NCBI GenBank assembly: GCA_029007035.1
Contig: JAQXHC010000012.1
Span: 1 to 64,000 of the forward strand
DNA from: Oscillospiraceae bacterium
GTDB taxonomy: Bacteria; Bacillota; Clostridia; Oscillospirales; Ruminococcaceae
Length of the DNA: 64,000 bases
Direction of reading: 5' to 3'
Part shown: positions 15,962 through 23,732 of the stretch, piece after piece
How positions within the stretch are numbered: position 1 is the stretch's first letter
How the letters are laid out: each line of letters begins with the position of its first letter
Made by a program: the position numbers and the translations under genes
The notes under the pieces: model-generated
Seen by the model: only the letters and a program-made list of their open reading frames with translations
The model's database searches: none
Told to the model about the DNA's origin: nothing

Positions 15962-16748
15962 TGCAATCCTCCTTTACTCCGAGTGCTTCCGCTAAAATCT
16001 CAGTGAAATAAACGACGGGAAGCTGTGAACCGGAATTCTTTCTGAGATTGTAAAGACAGAGCGGACAGGCGGTAATGATCATTTCCGCGCCGTTTTCTTC
16101 TGCAGAGCTCATTACCGCTCCGCTTCTTCTGGCAGCCTGAGCCTTGTCCTCGAGAGTTATGTAACCTCCGCAGCACTCATTTCTCTGAGCATAAATAACA
16201 GGCTCACCACCGATTGCTCGTATGAAATCCTCAATAATTGTTGGATTTTCCGGGTCGTCCATTGCAAGAGCTTTGCTCGGTCTCAGAAGCAGACATCCAT
16301 AATATGCAGCGATTTTTTTGCCTTTTAACGGATTTATAACCTTTTCTTTAAGCTTGTCAAAGCCTACAATGTCACGAAGCATTTCAAGATAGTGATAAAT
16401 CTTCGCTTCTCCGCTGTACGGAGGATCGAAATTGAGATAATTGTTTACCTTATATGCAAGATTATCGTCATGCTGAATATCATAATTCGTCTGCTTAATT
16501 ACATTATGACAAGCTGAGCAGACCGTGATAAGCGGTCTGTCAAGCTCCTTTGCGGAGTTCAGAACTCTTGCTGCAGAAAGCTTTGTAGCTGCTTCATCCT
16601 TGGCTGTTGTATAAGCTCCGCCGCAGCACTGCCAGTTTTCAGGCTCTTCAAGAGTAATTCCGAGAGCTTCCGCAGACAGTCTTGCGTATCTGTCAAGATC
16701 CTTTGCCTTTGTTCTGAGCGTACAGCCCGGATAATACATGAACGTCAT
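15954..16748 (-). CDS. hdrB: HdrB-like subunit with two CCG domains
   Basis: A 264-residue protein with two CCG domains. Their cysteines are C9, the CCGG near residue 41 and CSAC near 78, then the GC near 151, CCGG near 193 and CPLC near 230. These are the ligands of the two non-cubane [4Fe-4S] clusters that reduce the CoM-CoB heterodisulfide in methanogens. All cysteines are present. A gut Clostridium has no CoM/CoB, so the acceptor must be different; a protein or small-molecule disulfide, or direct transfer to FrdAB, is possible. It follows fumC by 18 bp in the same operon. Confidence 0.86.
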   Translation of the reverse strand: MTFMYYPGCTLRTKAKDLDRYARLSAEALGITLEEPENWQCCGGAYTTAKDEAATKLSAARVLNSAKELDRPLITVCSACHNVIKQTNYDIQHDDNLAYKVNNYLNFDPPYSGEAKIYHYLEMLRDIVGFDKLKEKVINPLKGKKIAAYYGCLLLRPSKALAMDDPENPTIIEDFIRAIGGEPVIYAQRNECCGGYITLEDKAQAARRSGAVMSSAEENGAEMIITACPLCLYNLRKNSGSQLPVVYFTEILAEALGVKEDCNE

Positions 16749-16766
16749 AAAATCTATCCTTTCCGA

Positions 16767-18143
16767 TTAAACCATTTCCTCAGGGTGAAATACCTCGTCG
16801 AATTTTTCCTCTGTCAGGAAACCGAGTGCAACGCAGGCTTCCTTAAGTGAGATATTGTCCTTAAATGCCTTTTTCGCTGTTTTAGCTGCATTCTCATAAC
16901 CAATGTACGGGTTGAGTGCAGTTACAAGCATAAGCGAATTATGAAGATTATGGTGCATCTTTTCTTTGTTTGCCTTGATTCCGACAGCACAGTTTTTATT
17001 GAATGAGATAATTGATTCGGCAAGAAGTCTTGCTGACTGCAGGAAATTATAAGCACATACGGGCATAAACACATTCAGTTCAAAATTACCCTGTGAAGCC
17101 GCCATGCCGACTGCAACGTCATTTCCCATAACCTGAACTGCAACCATTGTAACCTGCTCACACTGAGTCGGATTAACCTTACCGGGCATGATTGACGAAC
17201 CGGGTTCATTTTCGGGAATGAAAATTTCTCCGAGACCGTCTCTCGGACCTGAAGCAAGCCATCTTACGTCATTGGCAATCTTCATCATGTCCGTCGCAAG
17301 CGCTTTAAGTGCGCCGTGAGCAAAAACAATTTCATCCTTTGATGTAAGCGAATGGAATTTGTTCGGAGCCGTAATAAAACTCTTTCCGGTAAGGTCGCTG
17401 ATAGCCTCGGCGGCTTTTTCCGCAAATCCCTCTGGAGCGTTAAGTCCTGTTCCAACTGCTGTTCCGCCAAGTGCAAGTTCTTTAAGCTCCTCGCAGGCAG
17501 AAAGAAGCATCTTTCTGTCCTTTTCAAGCGAAGCTCTCCAGCCGCTTATTTCCTGGGAAAACTTTATCGGAGTCGCATCCTGAAGATGTGTGCGTCCGCT
17601 CTTTACAATTCCCTCGTTCTCAGCTTCGAGAGTTTTAAAAGTTTTTATAAGAGTATCAACAGCAGGAATAACCTTATCTTCAACAGCTAATACAGCAGCG
17701 ATATGCATAGCAGTTGGGAATGTATCGTTTGAGGACTGGCTCATATTTATATCATCATTGGGATGAAGGAGCTTCTCTCCTGCAATTTCGTTTCCGCGGT
17801 TTGCAATAACTTCATTTGCATTCATATTAGATTGAGTACCGCTTCCGGTCTGCCATACTACGAGGGGAAAATGTTCATTCAGTGAACCGCTTATAACCTC
17901 ATCGCACGCCTGAGAAATAGCCGCAAGCTTTTTGTCAGTCATTTTTTCGGGCTTAACCGAGTGATTGGCAATAGCGGCAGCCTTTTTGAGAATACCAAAT
18001 GCGTGAGTGATTTCTCTCGGCATAGTTTCAATTCCTACGCCTATAAGGAAATTCTCATGACTTCTTTCGGTTTGGGCTGCCCAGTATTTGTCGGCAGGCA
18101 CCTTGACCTCGCCCATAGAGTCATGTTCAATACGATAATCCAT
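16767..18143 (-). CDS. fumC: class II fumarate hydratase
   Basis: A 458-residue member of the fumarase/aspartase superfamily. The signature GSSIMPGKVNP lies near residues 316-326, and the fumarase-type TGSGTQSNMNANE (about 96-108) and GRTHLQDA (about 183-190) motifs are present. It interconverts malate and fumarate. Aspartase is an alternative in this fold, but the surrounding malate dehydrogenase-type and fumarate reductase genes favour fumarase. It begins with an AAGGTGG-type ribosome binding site and lies 17 bp after the dehydrogenase gene. In the reductive pathway it supplies fumarate for FrdAB. Confidence 0.92.
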   Translation of the reverse strand: MDYRIEHDSMGEVKVPADKYWAAQTERSHENFLIGVGIETMPREITHAFGILKKAAAIANHSVKPEKMTDKKLAAISQACDEVISGSLNEHFPLVVWQTGSGTQSNMNANEVIANRGNEIAGEKLLHPNDDINMSQSSNDTFPTAMHIAAVLAVEDKVIPAVDTLIKTFKTLEAENEGIVKSGRTHLQDATPIKFSQEISGWRASLEKDRKMLLSACEELKELALGGTAVGTGLNAPEGFAEKAAEAISDLTGKSFITAPNKFHSLTSKDEIVFAHGALKALATDMMKIANDVRWLASGPRDGLGEIFIPENEPGSSIMPGKVNPTQCEQVTMVAVQVMGNDVAVGMAASQGNFELNVFMPVCAYNFLQSARLLAESIISFNKNCAVGIKANKEKMHHNLHNSLMLVTALNPYIGYENAAKTAKKAFKDNISLKEACVALGFLTEEKFDEVFHPEEMV

Positions 18144-18160
18144 TTAACAATACCACCTTT

Positions 18161-19105
18161 TTATATATCAAGATTTGAGATTACTTCTTTAAGCGTTTCT
18201 GCACTCTTTTGAAGCTTTGCTGTTTCCTCATCGGTGAGAGGTGTAAGTACCTTGGAGTGTGCCCCGTCCTTACCAACGATATTTAAAACACTAAGGCATA
18301 CATCGCTTACTCCGTATTCGCCGTGCATCATTGTTGAAACGGTCATAGTTGTATCTATACCGTTGAGCAGGCATTTGCATATATGACAGACAGCAGCTGA
18401 AACTGCATAGAATGTTGCACCTTTACGCTCAATAACCCTTGCCCCGGATTTACGTACATACTGTTCAACCTCATCAAAGTTAAGCTCAGGATAAGTCAAT
18501 TTGCTGTTTTTGATCAGTCTGCTGCAGTCCTTGATCGGAACATTTGAAATGTTGGCAAGCGACCACGGAATGAATGATGAATCACCGTGCTCACCCATAA
18601 CATAAGCGTGAGCATTACTCTGATTTATGTTGAAGTATTCAGAAAGTCTTGATCTGAGACGAACCGTATCAAGAATAGTTCCGGAACCGATGATGTGGTT
18701 TTCGGGAATCCCGGATCTCTTACAAAAAGTATATGTCAGAATATCCACGGGATTGCTGACAATTATGTATGAAGCATCGGGAGCATATTTTGTAATCTGA
18801 GGAATAATGTTCTTGGTAATATCGACATTTGTCTGAGCAAGTTCAAGTCTTGACTGTCCGGGCTTTCTTGCAATTCCGGACGTGATTATAACAATGTCGG
18901 AATCCTTGGCATCCGAGAAATCGCCGGCATATATTGAGCATGCTCCAAAAAGAGGAATACCCTGACGAATATCAAGCGCTTCACCGAGAGCCTTTTCCTG
19001 ATTGATATCAATCAGTACGATTTCCGAAACAAGTCCCATAGCTGTAAGTGTGTAGGCTATTGTTGCTCCGACGCTTCCTGTGCCGATAATAGATATTTTA
19101 TTCAT
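18161..19105 (-). CDS. malate/lactate-type NAD-dependent dehydrogenase, probably malate
   Basis: A 314-residue LDH/MDH-family enzyme. NAD-binding GTGSVG lies at 8-13. The substrate loop reads ARKPGQSR with R80 and R86, R149 is the substrate-binding arginine and H173 the catalytic histidine (GEHGDS). The residue equivalent to Gln102 of classical lactate dehydrogenases is Arg (R80), as in malate dehydrogenases. Clostridial sequences with this loop are often annotated as L-lactate dehydrogenase, so sequence alone is not final. As the first gene of an operon with fumarase and fumarate reductase, reduction of oxaloacetate to malate fits best. ATG 19105 has AAGG 6 nt upstream; the longer frame to 19141 lacks a site. 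Confidence 0.75.
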   Translation of the reverse strand: MNKISIIGTGSVGATIAYTLTAMGLVSEIVLIDINQEKALGEALDIRQGIPLFGACSIYAGDFSDAKDSDIVIITSGIARKPGQSRLELAQTNVDITKNIIPQITKYAPDASYIIVSNPVDILTYTFCKRSGIPENHIIGSGTILDTVRLRSRLSEYFNINQSNAHAYVMGEHGDSSFIPWSLANISNVPIKDCSRLIKNSKLTYPELNFDEVEQYVRKSGARVIERKGATFYAVSAAVCHICKCLLNGIDTTMTVSTMMHGEYGVSDVCLSVLNIVGKDGAHSKVLTPLTDEETAKLQKSAETLKEVISNLDI

Positions 19106-19149
19106 AATACACCTTCCGTTTCTGTTATGCTGAGCACACAACTTTTCAT

Positions 19150-19185
19150 ATTATAAAGTATAACAGTTATATGGGCAAAATTCAA
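19150..19185 (-). promoter_or_regulatory. promoter(s) of the malate-to-succinate operon
   Basis: Two overlapping minus-strand candidates both have 17-bp spacing: TTGAAT (19180-19185) with TATACT (19157-19162), and TTGCCC (19173-19178) with TATAAT (19150-19155). They lie 45-80 bp before the dehydrogenase start and would drive the operon of about 12.4 kb down to 6752. I did not find a good 18-bp Rex palindrome (TTGTTAA-N4-TTAACAA) here by eye. Confidence 0.6.
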
Positions 19186-19472
19186 ATCTAAGTTAAGAAT
19201 ATCAATATACAGATATCGATATATAATTAAGCATATTGGAAATTATGATTTTTTTCAACAATTCAATTCAAAGTGGAAATAATTCCGATTGTTCTTCTTT
19301 TAGTTAAACTATTATTTAAATATACAATTACAAAATCGTTTTTCATTTTTAGATTTTGTACATTTAACCAATTTATTTAAAGTTAAGTATATATCGGATT
19401 GTAATTTATCCTTTTTGATATAACGCTTAATAAAAAAACAACAAGATAAAATCATATAAAAACATGAAGACA

Positions 19473-19517
19473 GTTATATATAAATACAGAATCGAATAAT
19501 TCTGTATTATATATAAC
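19473..19517. repeat. long AT-rich hairpin of about 19 bp
   Basis: Left arm 19473-19492 (GTTATATATAAATACAGAAT) pairs with right arm 19499-19517 across the loop CGAATA, with a single extra A as the only bulge. No T-run follows on either strand. It lies about 300 bp upstream of the operon promoter. It may be a cruciform/protein-binding site or a processed RNA end; no known family was recognised. Confidence 0.7.
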
Positions 19518-19552
19518 AGCGAGCAGAGATTGATATTTTTTTCACATACATT

Positions 19553-19582
19553 ATCAAGAAAAAACAAGGAAATTTCCTTGTT
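19553..19582 (-). terminator. rex intrinsic terminator
   Basis: The palindrome AACAAGGAAATTTCCTTGTT (19563-19582) is followed on the minus strand by TTTTTTCTT, 23 bp beyond the rex stop codon. Confidence 0.85.
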
Positions 19583-19604
19583 ATAATTTAGACTTTGCAA
19601 AAGA

Positions 19605-20234
19605 TTATTTTGAATTCAAGCCATAAGAAAGCGTCATCAGGCTGTCTCCAAGATGAACATTTTCAACAATTATATCGCTGTGATCGGCTCTGAGATCATA
19701 GTGACTAAAATTCCAGAACGCTCTTATACCATAGGATTCAAGGCGAACGGCAATTTCCGCCGCTGATTCTTTTGGAATACACAAAACCGCCGCAACCGGC
19801 GAATTTTCAATGCAGAATTGTTCGAGTTCAAGACTGTTCCTGACAGCCAGCTCACCTATCATTGAGCCAGCGAGATTTGGGTTGCTGTCAAAAATACCGA
19901 TAAGTCTGAATCCACGTTCGTTAAAGTCCATATGCGATGCAATTGCTCTGCCAAGATTTCCGGCGCCTATAAGAATAGCAGGATTTCCGGTATTCACGCC
20001 GAGTATGTTTCCGATTTTACTGCGGAGTTCGCTGACATTATATCCGTATCCTTGCTGACCGAAGCCTCCGAAGCAGTTGAAATCCTGACGTATCTGAGAT
20101 GCTGTCAGTCCCATTTTTTCCGAAAGCTCACGGGATGAAATGCGTACAGTTCCATGTTTTTCAAGTTCGCCAAGAAAACGATAGTATCTTGGCAAACGCC
20201 TGATTACGGAATTTGATACCGGGTTTTTTGACAT
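19605..20234 (-). CDS. rex: redox-sensing transcriptional repressor Rex
   Basis: A 209-residue Rex protein. The N-terminal winged-helix DNA-binding domain is followed by the QIRQDF-x-FGxFGxxGxGY linker (about 50-70) that defines the family. A Rossmann NAD(H)-binding domain follows (GAGNLGRAIA, about 90-99). A C-terminal helix completes the swapped dimer. Rex senses NADH/NAD+ and represses fermentation and electron-transfer genes when NADH is low. Its position between the TCA oxidative genes and the reductive succinate operon suggests that it controls this locus, but no clear operator was seen. ATG 20234 is preferred because AAAGG lies 8 nt upstream; the frame runs to 20255. Confidence 0.93.
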   Translation of the reverse strand: MSKNPVSNSVIRRLPRYYRFLGELEKHGTVRISSRELSEKMGLTASQIRQDFNCFGGFGQQGYGYNVSELRSKIGNILGVNTGNPAILIGAGNLGRAIASHMDFNERGFRLIGIFDSNPNLAGSMIGELAVRNSLELEQFCIENSPVAAVLCIPKESAAEIAVRLESYGIRAFWNFSHYDLRADHSDIIVENVHLGDSLMTLSYGLNSK

Positions 20235-20278
20235 ATTTTCAGCCTTTCTTTGCATGAGAGTAAATATTGACAGATTCT

Positions 20279-20309
20279 GCGTTCATATTCCGTTTAGAAA
20301 TATGAACGC
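20279..20309. repeat. 11-bp perfect inverted repeat between icd and rex
   Basis: GCGTTCATATT (20279-20289) and AATATGAACGC (20299-20309) with a 9-bp spacer. It lies between the icd stop and the rex start, both read on the minus strand. No T-run follows, so it is a weak terminator at best. It could be an mRNA hairpin or an operator for rex. Confidence 0.6.
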
Positions 20310-20337
20310 TTTATCTATAATTAATTCATCTGATTAA

Positions 20338-21549
20338 TCACATCATTTTGTCGAGTCGAATTTTAATTTCGTCCAGGAAAGTTTTTGAATCAACCTTTTT
20401 CTTATTTTCAAGCTTTGAAATCAGGTAAAGGTCGCCTGTCATTACTCCGTCCTCAATTGTCTGAATTGTAGCTTTTTCAAGCTTATCAGCAAAGCAGGAA
20501 AGTTCTGGAGTTCCGTCAAGCTCTCCTCTTTTGCGGAGTGCACCGCTCCACGCAAAGATCGTCGCAACGGAGTTTGTTGAAGTCTCCTCGCCTTTAAGAT
20601 ACTTATAGTAATGACGCTGAACCGTGCCGTGAGCTGCTTCATATTCGTAAATTCCGTCCGGAGAAACGAGTACAGAGGTCATCATTGCAAGACTTCCGTA
20701 GGCTGTGGAAACCATGTCAGACATAACATCACCGTCATAGTTTTTGCATGCCCAGATATATCCGCCGTTTGAACGAATGACTCTGGCAACTGCGTCATCA
20801 ATAAGAGTATAGAAATATTCAATGCCTGCTGCTTCATACCTTTCCTTATACTCACTATCATAAATTTCCTGAAAAATGTCCTTGAAGCGATGGTCGTATT
20901 TCTTGGAAATTGTATCCTTGGAGGCAAACCAGACATCCTGTTTCAGATCGAGTCCATAGTTAAGACAAGCTCTTGCAAATCCTGCAATGCTGTCATCAAG
21001 ATTGTGGAGTCCCTGAATAATTCCGTCGCACTTTGTAAAGTCGTGGATAAGCTCTCGTGTTTCGTTACCGTTTTCATCGGTTACCACAAGCTCAGCCTTA
21101 CTACCCTTTGAAACGCGCATTTCAGTATTTTTATAGACATCACCGTATGCGTGACGGGCAATTGTAATCGGCTTGGTCCATGTTGGAATATATGGTTCAA
21201 CACCTTTTACAATAATTGGTGTGCGGAATACAGTTCCGTCAAGAATAGCTCTGATCGTGCCGTTCGGCGACTTCCACATCTGTGTGAGATTATATTCGGG
21301 CATTCTTGCAGCATTCGGAGTAATTGTTGCACACTTTACAGCGACACCGTATTTCTTTGTCGCCTCAGCCGAATCAAATGTAACCTTGTCCTTGGTTTTT
21401 TCACGGTTTTCCAGTCCGAGGTCGTAATATTCTGTATTGAGCTCAATATATGGTTCAAGAAGAATCTCCTTAATCCAGCCCCAGAGTATTCTTGTCATTT
21501 CGTCGCCGTCCATTTCGACAAGCGGCGTTTTCATCTGAATTTTTGCCAT
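20338..21549 (-). CDS. icd: NADP-dependent isocitrate dehydrogenase, type II
   Basis: A 403-residue enzyme of the dimeric type II isocitrate dehydrogenase subfamily (eukaryote-like). Features are the N-terminal [12 protein letters not shown] motif, [11 protein letters not shown], the substrate loop KSPNGTIR and the nucleotide-binding [10 protein letters not shown] near residue 308. It oxidises isocitrate to 2-oxoglutarate, chiefly for glutamate synthesis in anaerobes with an incomplete TCA cycle. It lies 94 bp downstream of aconitase on the same strand and upstream of rex. The start is supported by GGAGG before the ATG. With aconitase it forms the oxidative arm opposite the reductive malate-to-succinate arm. 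Confidence 0.94.
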   Translation of the reverse strand: MAKIQMKTPLVEMDGDEMTRILWGWIKEILLEPYIELNTEYYDLGLENREKTKDKVTFDSAEATKKYGVAVKCATITPNAARMPEYNLTQMWKSPNGTIRAILDGTVFRTPIIVKGVEPYIPTWTKPITIARHAYGDVYKNTEMRVSKGSKAELVVTDENGNETRELIHDFTKCDGIIQGLHNLDDSIAGFARACLNYGLDLKQDVWFASKDTISKKYDHRFKDIFQEIYDSEYKERYEAAGIEYFYTLIDDAVARVIRSNGGYIWACKNYDGDVMSDMVSTAYGSLAMMTSVLVSPDGIYEYEAAHGTVQRHYYKYLKGEETSTNSVATIFAWSGALRKRGELDGTPELSCFADKLEKATIQTIEDGVMTGDLYLISKLENKKKVDSKTFLDEIKIRLDKMM

Positions 21550-21643
21550 TGGTTTTCCTCCGTTCGGATATTTTAGTATGTAATTAAAGTATAAATGCTA
21601 TATGCACGAGTTAATGCAGCCGCACTGTTCATTTTGTAATTTG

Positions 21644-23581
21644 TTATTTCATCGACTCTCTTGTATAGTCAAGAAGTCCGCCTGCGAGCATGATATCTCT
21701 TGTTCGTCCGCTTAACTCGCAGAGCACGGGAATTTCCTTGCCGTTAGTCTTATTTACAACGATAAGCTCTGACTTTCCGTTCTCGACGGCTCTGCGTACA
21801 TCTGATATCACAAGTTCATCTCCCTGTGAAATACCGTCATAATCGGACTCATTTACGAATGTGAGCGGCAGAATTCCTGCGTTTATAAGATTAGCTCTGT
21901 GAATACGTGCAAACGATTTTACAAGAACGGCCTTTACGCCAAGATAAAGAGGAGCAAGAGCTGCGTGCTCTCTTGATGAACCTTGTCCGTAATTTGAGCC
22001 GCCTACAATAATACTCTTGCCAAGTTCCTTTGCTCTTGCCGGGAAACTTTCATCGCATACAGCAAAACAGTGCAGTGAAATAGCGGGAATATTCGAGCGG
22101 AGCGGTAAAATCTTTGCTCCTGCGGGCATAATATGATCCGTAGTAATGTTGTCGCCAACTTTGAGAGAACACGGAGCGTCGATTGTCTCCATAAGCGGAG
22201 CAGTCTGAGGGAACGGCTTTATGTTCGGTCCTCTGAGAATTTCAACGCTGTCCATTTCTGATTCGGAGACAGGAGGAACAACCATATTATCATTAATTTT
22301 GAAAATATCAGGCAGCTTGAATTCAGGCATATCGCCAAGTTCTCTCGGATCGGTAAGATAACCTGTCAGTGCTGAAGCTGCTGCCATTTCGGGAGAAACA
22401 AGATAAATCTGACCGTCCTTTGTACCAGAACGTCCTTCAAAATTTCTGTTAAAGGTTCTAAGGGAGATACCCTTTGAATTGGGCGACTGACCCATTCCGA
22501 TACACGGTCCGCAAGCACTTTCAAGGATTCTTGCGCCTGCTTCGATAAGGTCTGAAAGAGCGCCGTTCTGTGCAAGCATATTCAGAACCTGTTTTGAGCC
22601 GGGGGCGATTGAAAGTGATACATCGGGATTAACAGTCTTTCCTTTAAGAATATATGCAACCTTGAGCATATCAAGAAGCGATGAATTTGTACACGAACCG
22701 ATGCAGACCTGATCTATTTTCAGTCTGCCGATTTCCTCAACACTCTTTACATTATCCGGAGAATGAGGACACGCAGCAAGCGGTACAAGTTCGCTTAAAT
22801 TAATGTTAAGTTCCTCGTCATAAACTGCATCTTCATCCGCTGAAAGCGGAACCCATACATCTTCGCGGCACTGTGCCTTGAGGAATTGTTTTGTAATTTC
22901 GTCGGATGGGAAAATTGAAGTTGTAGCACCAAGCTCCGCACCCATGTTGGTTATAGTCGCACGCTCGGGAACAGAAAGGGTCTTAACACCTTCACCGCAG
23001 TATTCAATAACCTTTCCAACTCCGCCTTTTACAGACATTCTTCTGAGAACTTCAAGGATTACGTCCTTGGCTGCAACCCACGGACGGAGTTTACCGGTAA
23101 GATTTACCCTAACAACTTTCGGGCAAGTGATATAATATGCACCTCCGCCCATTGCAACAGCAACATCGAGTCCGCCTGCACCAATGGCGATCATTCCGAT
23201 ACCGCCTCCTGTTGGGGTGTGACTATCCGAACCTATGAGAGTTTTACCGGGAATTCCGAATCTTTCAAGATGAACCTGATGACAGATGCCATTGCCTGGA
23301 CGTGAGAAATAAATTCCGTGTTTTTTAGCTACGCTGCCGATAAATCTGTGGTCGTCGGCATTTTCAAAGCCGCTCTGGAGAGTGTTGTGGTCTATGTATG
23401 CAACCGAACGCTCGGTTTTAACGCGCGGAACTCCCATTGCTTCAAATTCAAGATAAGCCATTGTACCTGTTGCATCCTGAGTAAGAGTCTGGTCGATTTT
23501 AATTCCGATTTCCTGCCCCTTAATCATTTCACCGTCAACAAGGTGAGCTTTAAGAATCTTTTCGGTAAGTGTTAAACCCAT
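21644..23581 (-). CDS. acn: aconitate hydratase
   Basis: A 645-residue [4Fe-4S] aconitase. Cluster cysteines are in GSCTNSS (near residue 295) and CGPC (near 359). Other conserved stretches are SDSHTPTGGG (about 117-126) and, in the C-terminal swivel domain, GSNYGQGSSREHAALAP. It isomerises citrate to isocitrate. At about 645 residues it is the shorter bacterial form, not the 890-residue AcnA/IRP form. Start 23581 is chosen because AAAGGA is 9 nt upstream; an ATG at 23590 would directly abut the ribosome binding site. Citrate synthase is not in the window. Confidence 0.93.
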   Translation of the reverse strand: MGLTLTEKILKAHLVDGEMIKGQEIGIKIDQTLTQDATGTMAYLEFEAMGVPRVKTERSVAYIDHNTLQSGFENADDHRFIGSVAKKHGIYFSRPGNGICHQVHLERFGIPGKTLIGSDSHTPTGGGIGMIAIGAGGLDVAVAMGGGAYYITCPKVVRVNLTGKLRPWVAAKDVILEVLRRMSVKGGVGKVIEYCGEGVKTLSVPERATITNMGAELGATTSIFPSDEITKQFLKAQCREDVWVPLSADEDAVYDEELNINLSELVPLAACPHSPDNVKSVEEIGRLKIDQVCIGSCTNSSLLDMLKVAYILKGKTVNPDVSLSIAPGSKQVLNMLAQNGALSDLIEAGARILESACGPCIGMGQSPNSKGISLRTFNRNFEGRSGTKDGQIYLVSPEMAAASALTGYLTDPRELGDMPEFKLPDIFKINDNMVVPPVSESEMDSVEILRGPNIKPFPQTAPLMETIDAPCSLKVGDNITTDHIMPAGAKILPLRSNIPAISLHCFAVCDESFPARAKELGKSIIVGGSNYGQGSSREHAALAPLYLGVKAVLVKSFARIHRANLINAGILPLTFVNESDYDGISQGDELVISDVRRAVENGKSELIVVNKTNGKEIPVLCELSGRTRDIMLAGGLLDYTRESMK

Positions 23582-23644
23582 TGAAATCATTCCTTTCAGT
23601 TTTACTATTCTAATTTTACAACAAAAACAGGTATCTTGTCAAGT

Positions 23645-23711
23645 AAAAATGCGGACATTATGCGCGGCTGTGTAATTTTTTTACAGCCGCAGGCAGTTCC
23701 GTCCGCATTTT
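23645..23711 (-). terminator. nested two-stem terminator after the GH9 gene
   Basis: An outer 11-bp stem (23645-23656 with 23701-23711, core ATGCGGAC/GTCCGCAT) encloses an inner 8-bp stem GCGGCTGT/ACAGCCGC (23664-23671 with 23683-23690). On the minus strand the outer stem ends in TTTTT. It separates the cellulase gene from aconitase. Confidence 0.8.
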
Positions 23712-23732
23712 AATCTTATTCTTTGTAGTAAA

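Larger units (their letters stand above)
19186..19604. other. AT-rich intergenic region between the succinate operon and rex
   Basis: No gene is supported in this stretch of about 420 bp. It is extremely AT-rich and contains the long hairpin at 19473-19517 and the rex terminator at 19553-19582. The rest could be a regulatory region for the operon promoter at 19150-19185. No tRNA or riboswitch was recognised. Confidence 0.6.

Noticed and set aside
15954-16748. HdrB as evidence for methanogen-type CoM/CoB metabolism
   Set aside because: No other methanogenesis genes are present and the organism is a Clostridium-type bacterium; CCG proteins are used with other acceptors.
19106-19604. Rex operator near the succinate operon promoter
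   Set aside because: Several GTTA/TAAC halves occur by AT bias, but no full TTGTTAA-N4-TTAACAA-like palindrome was found by eye.
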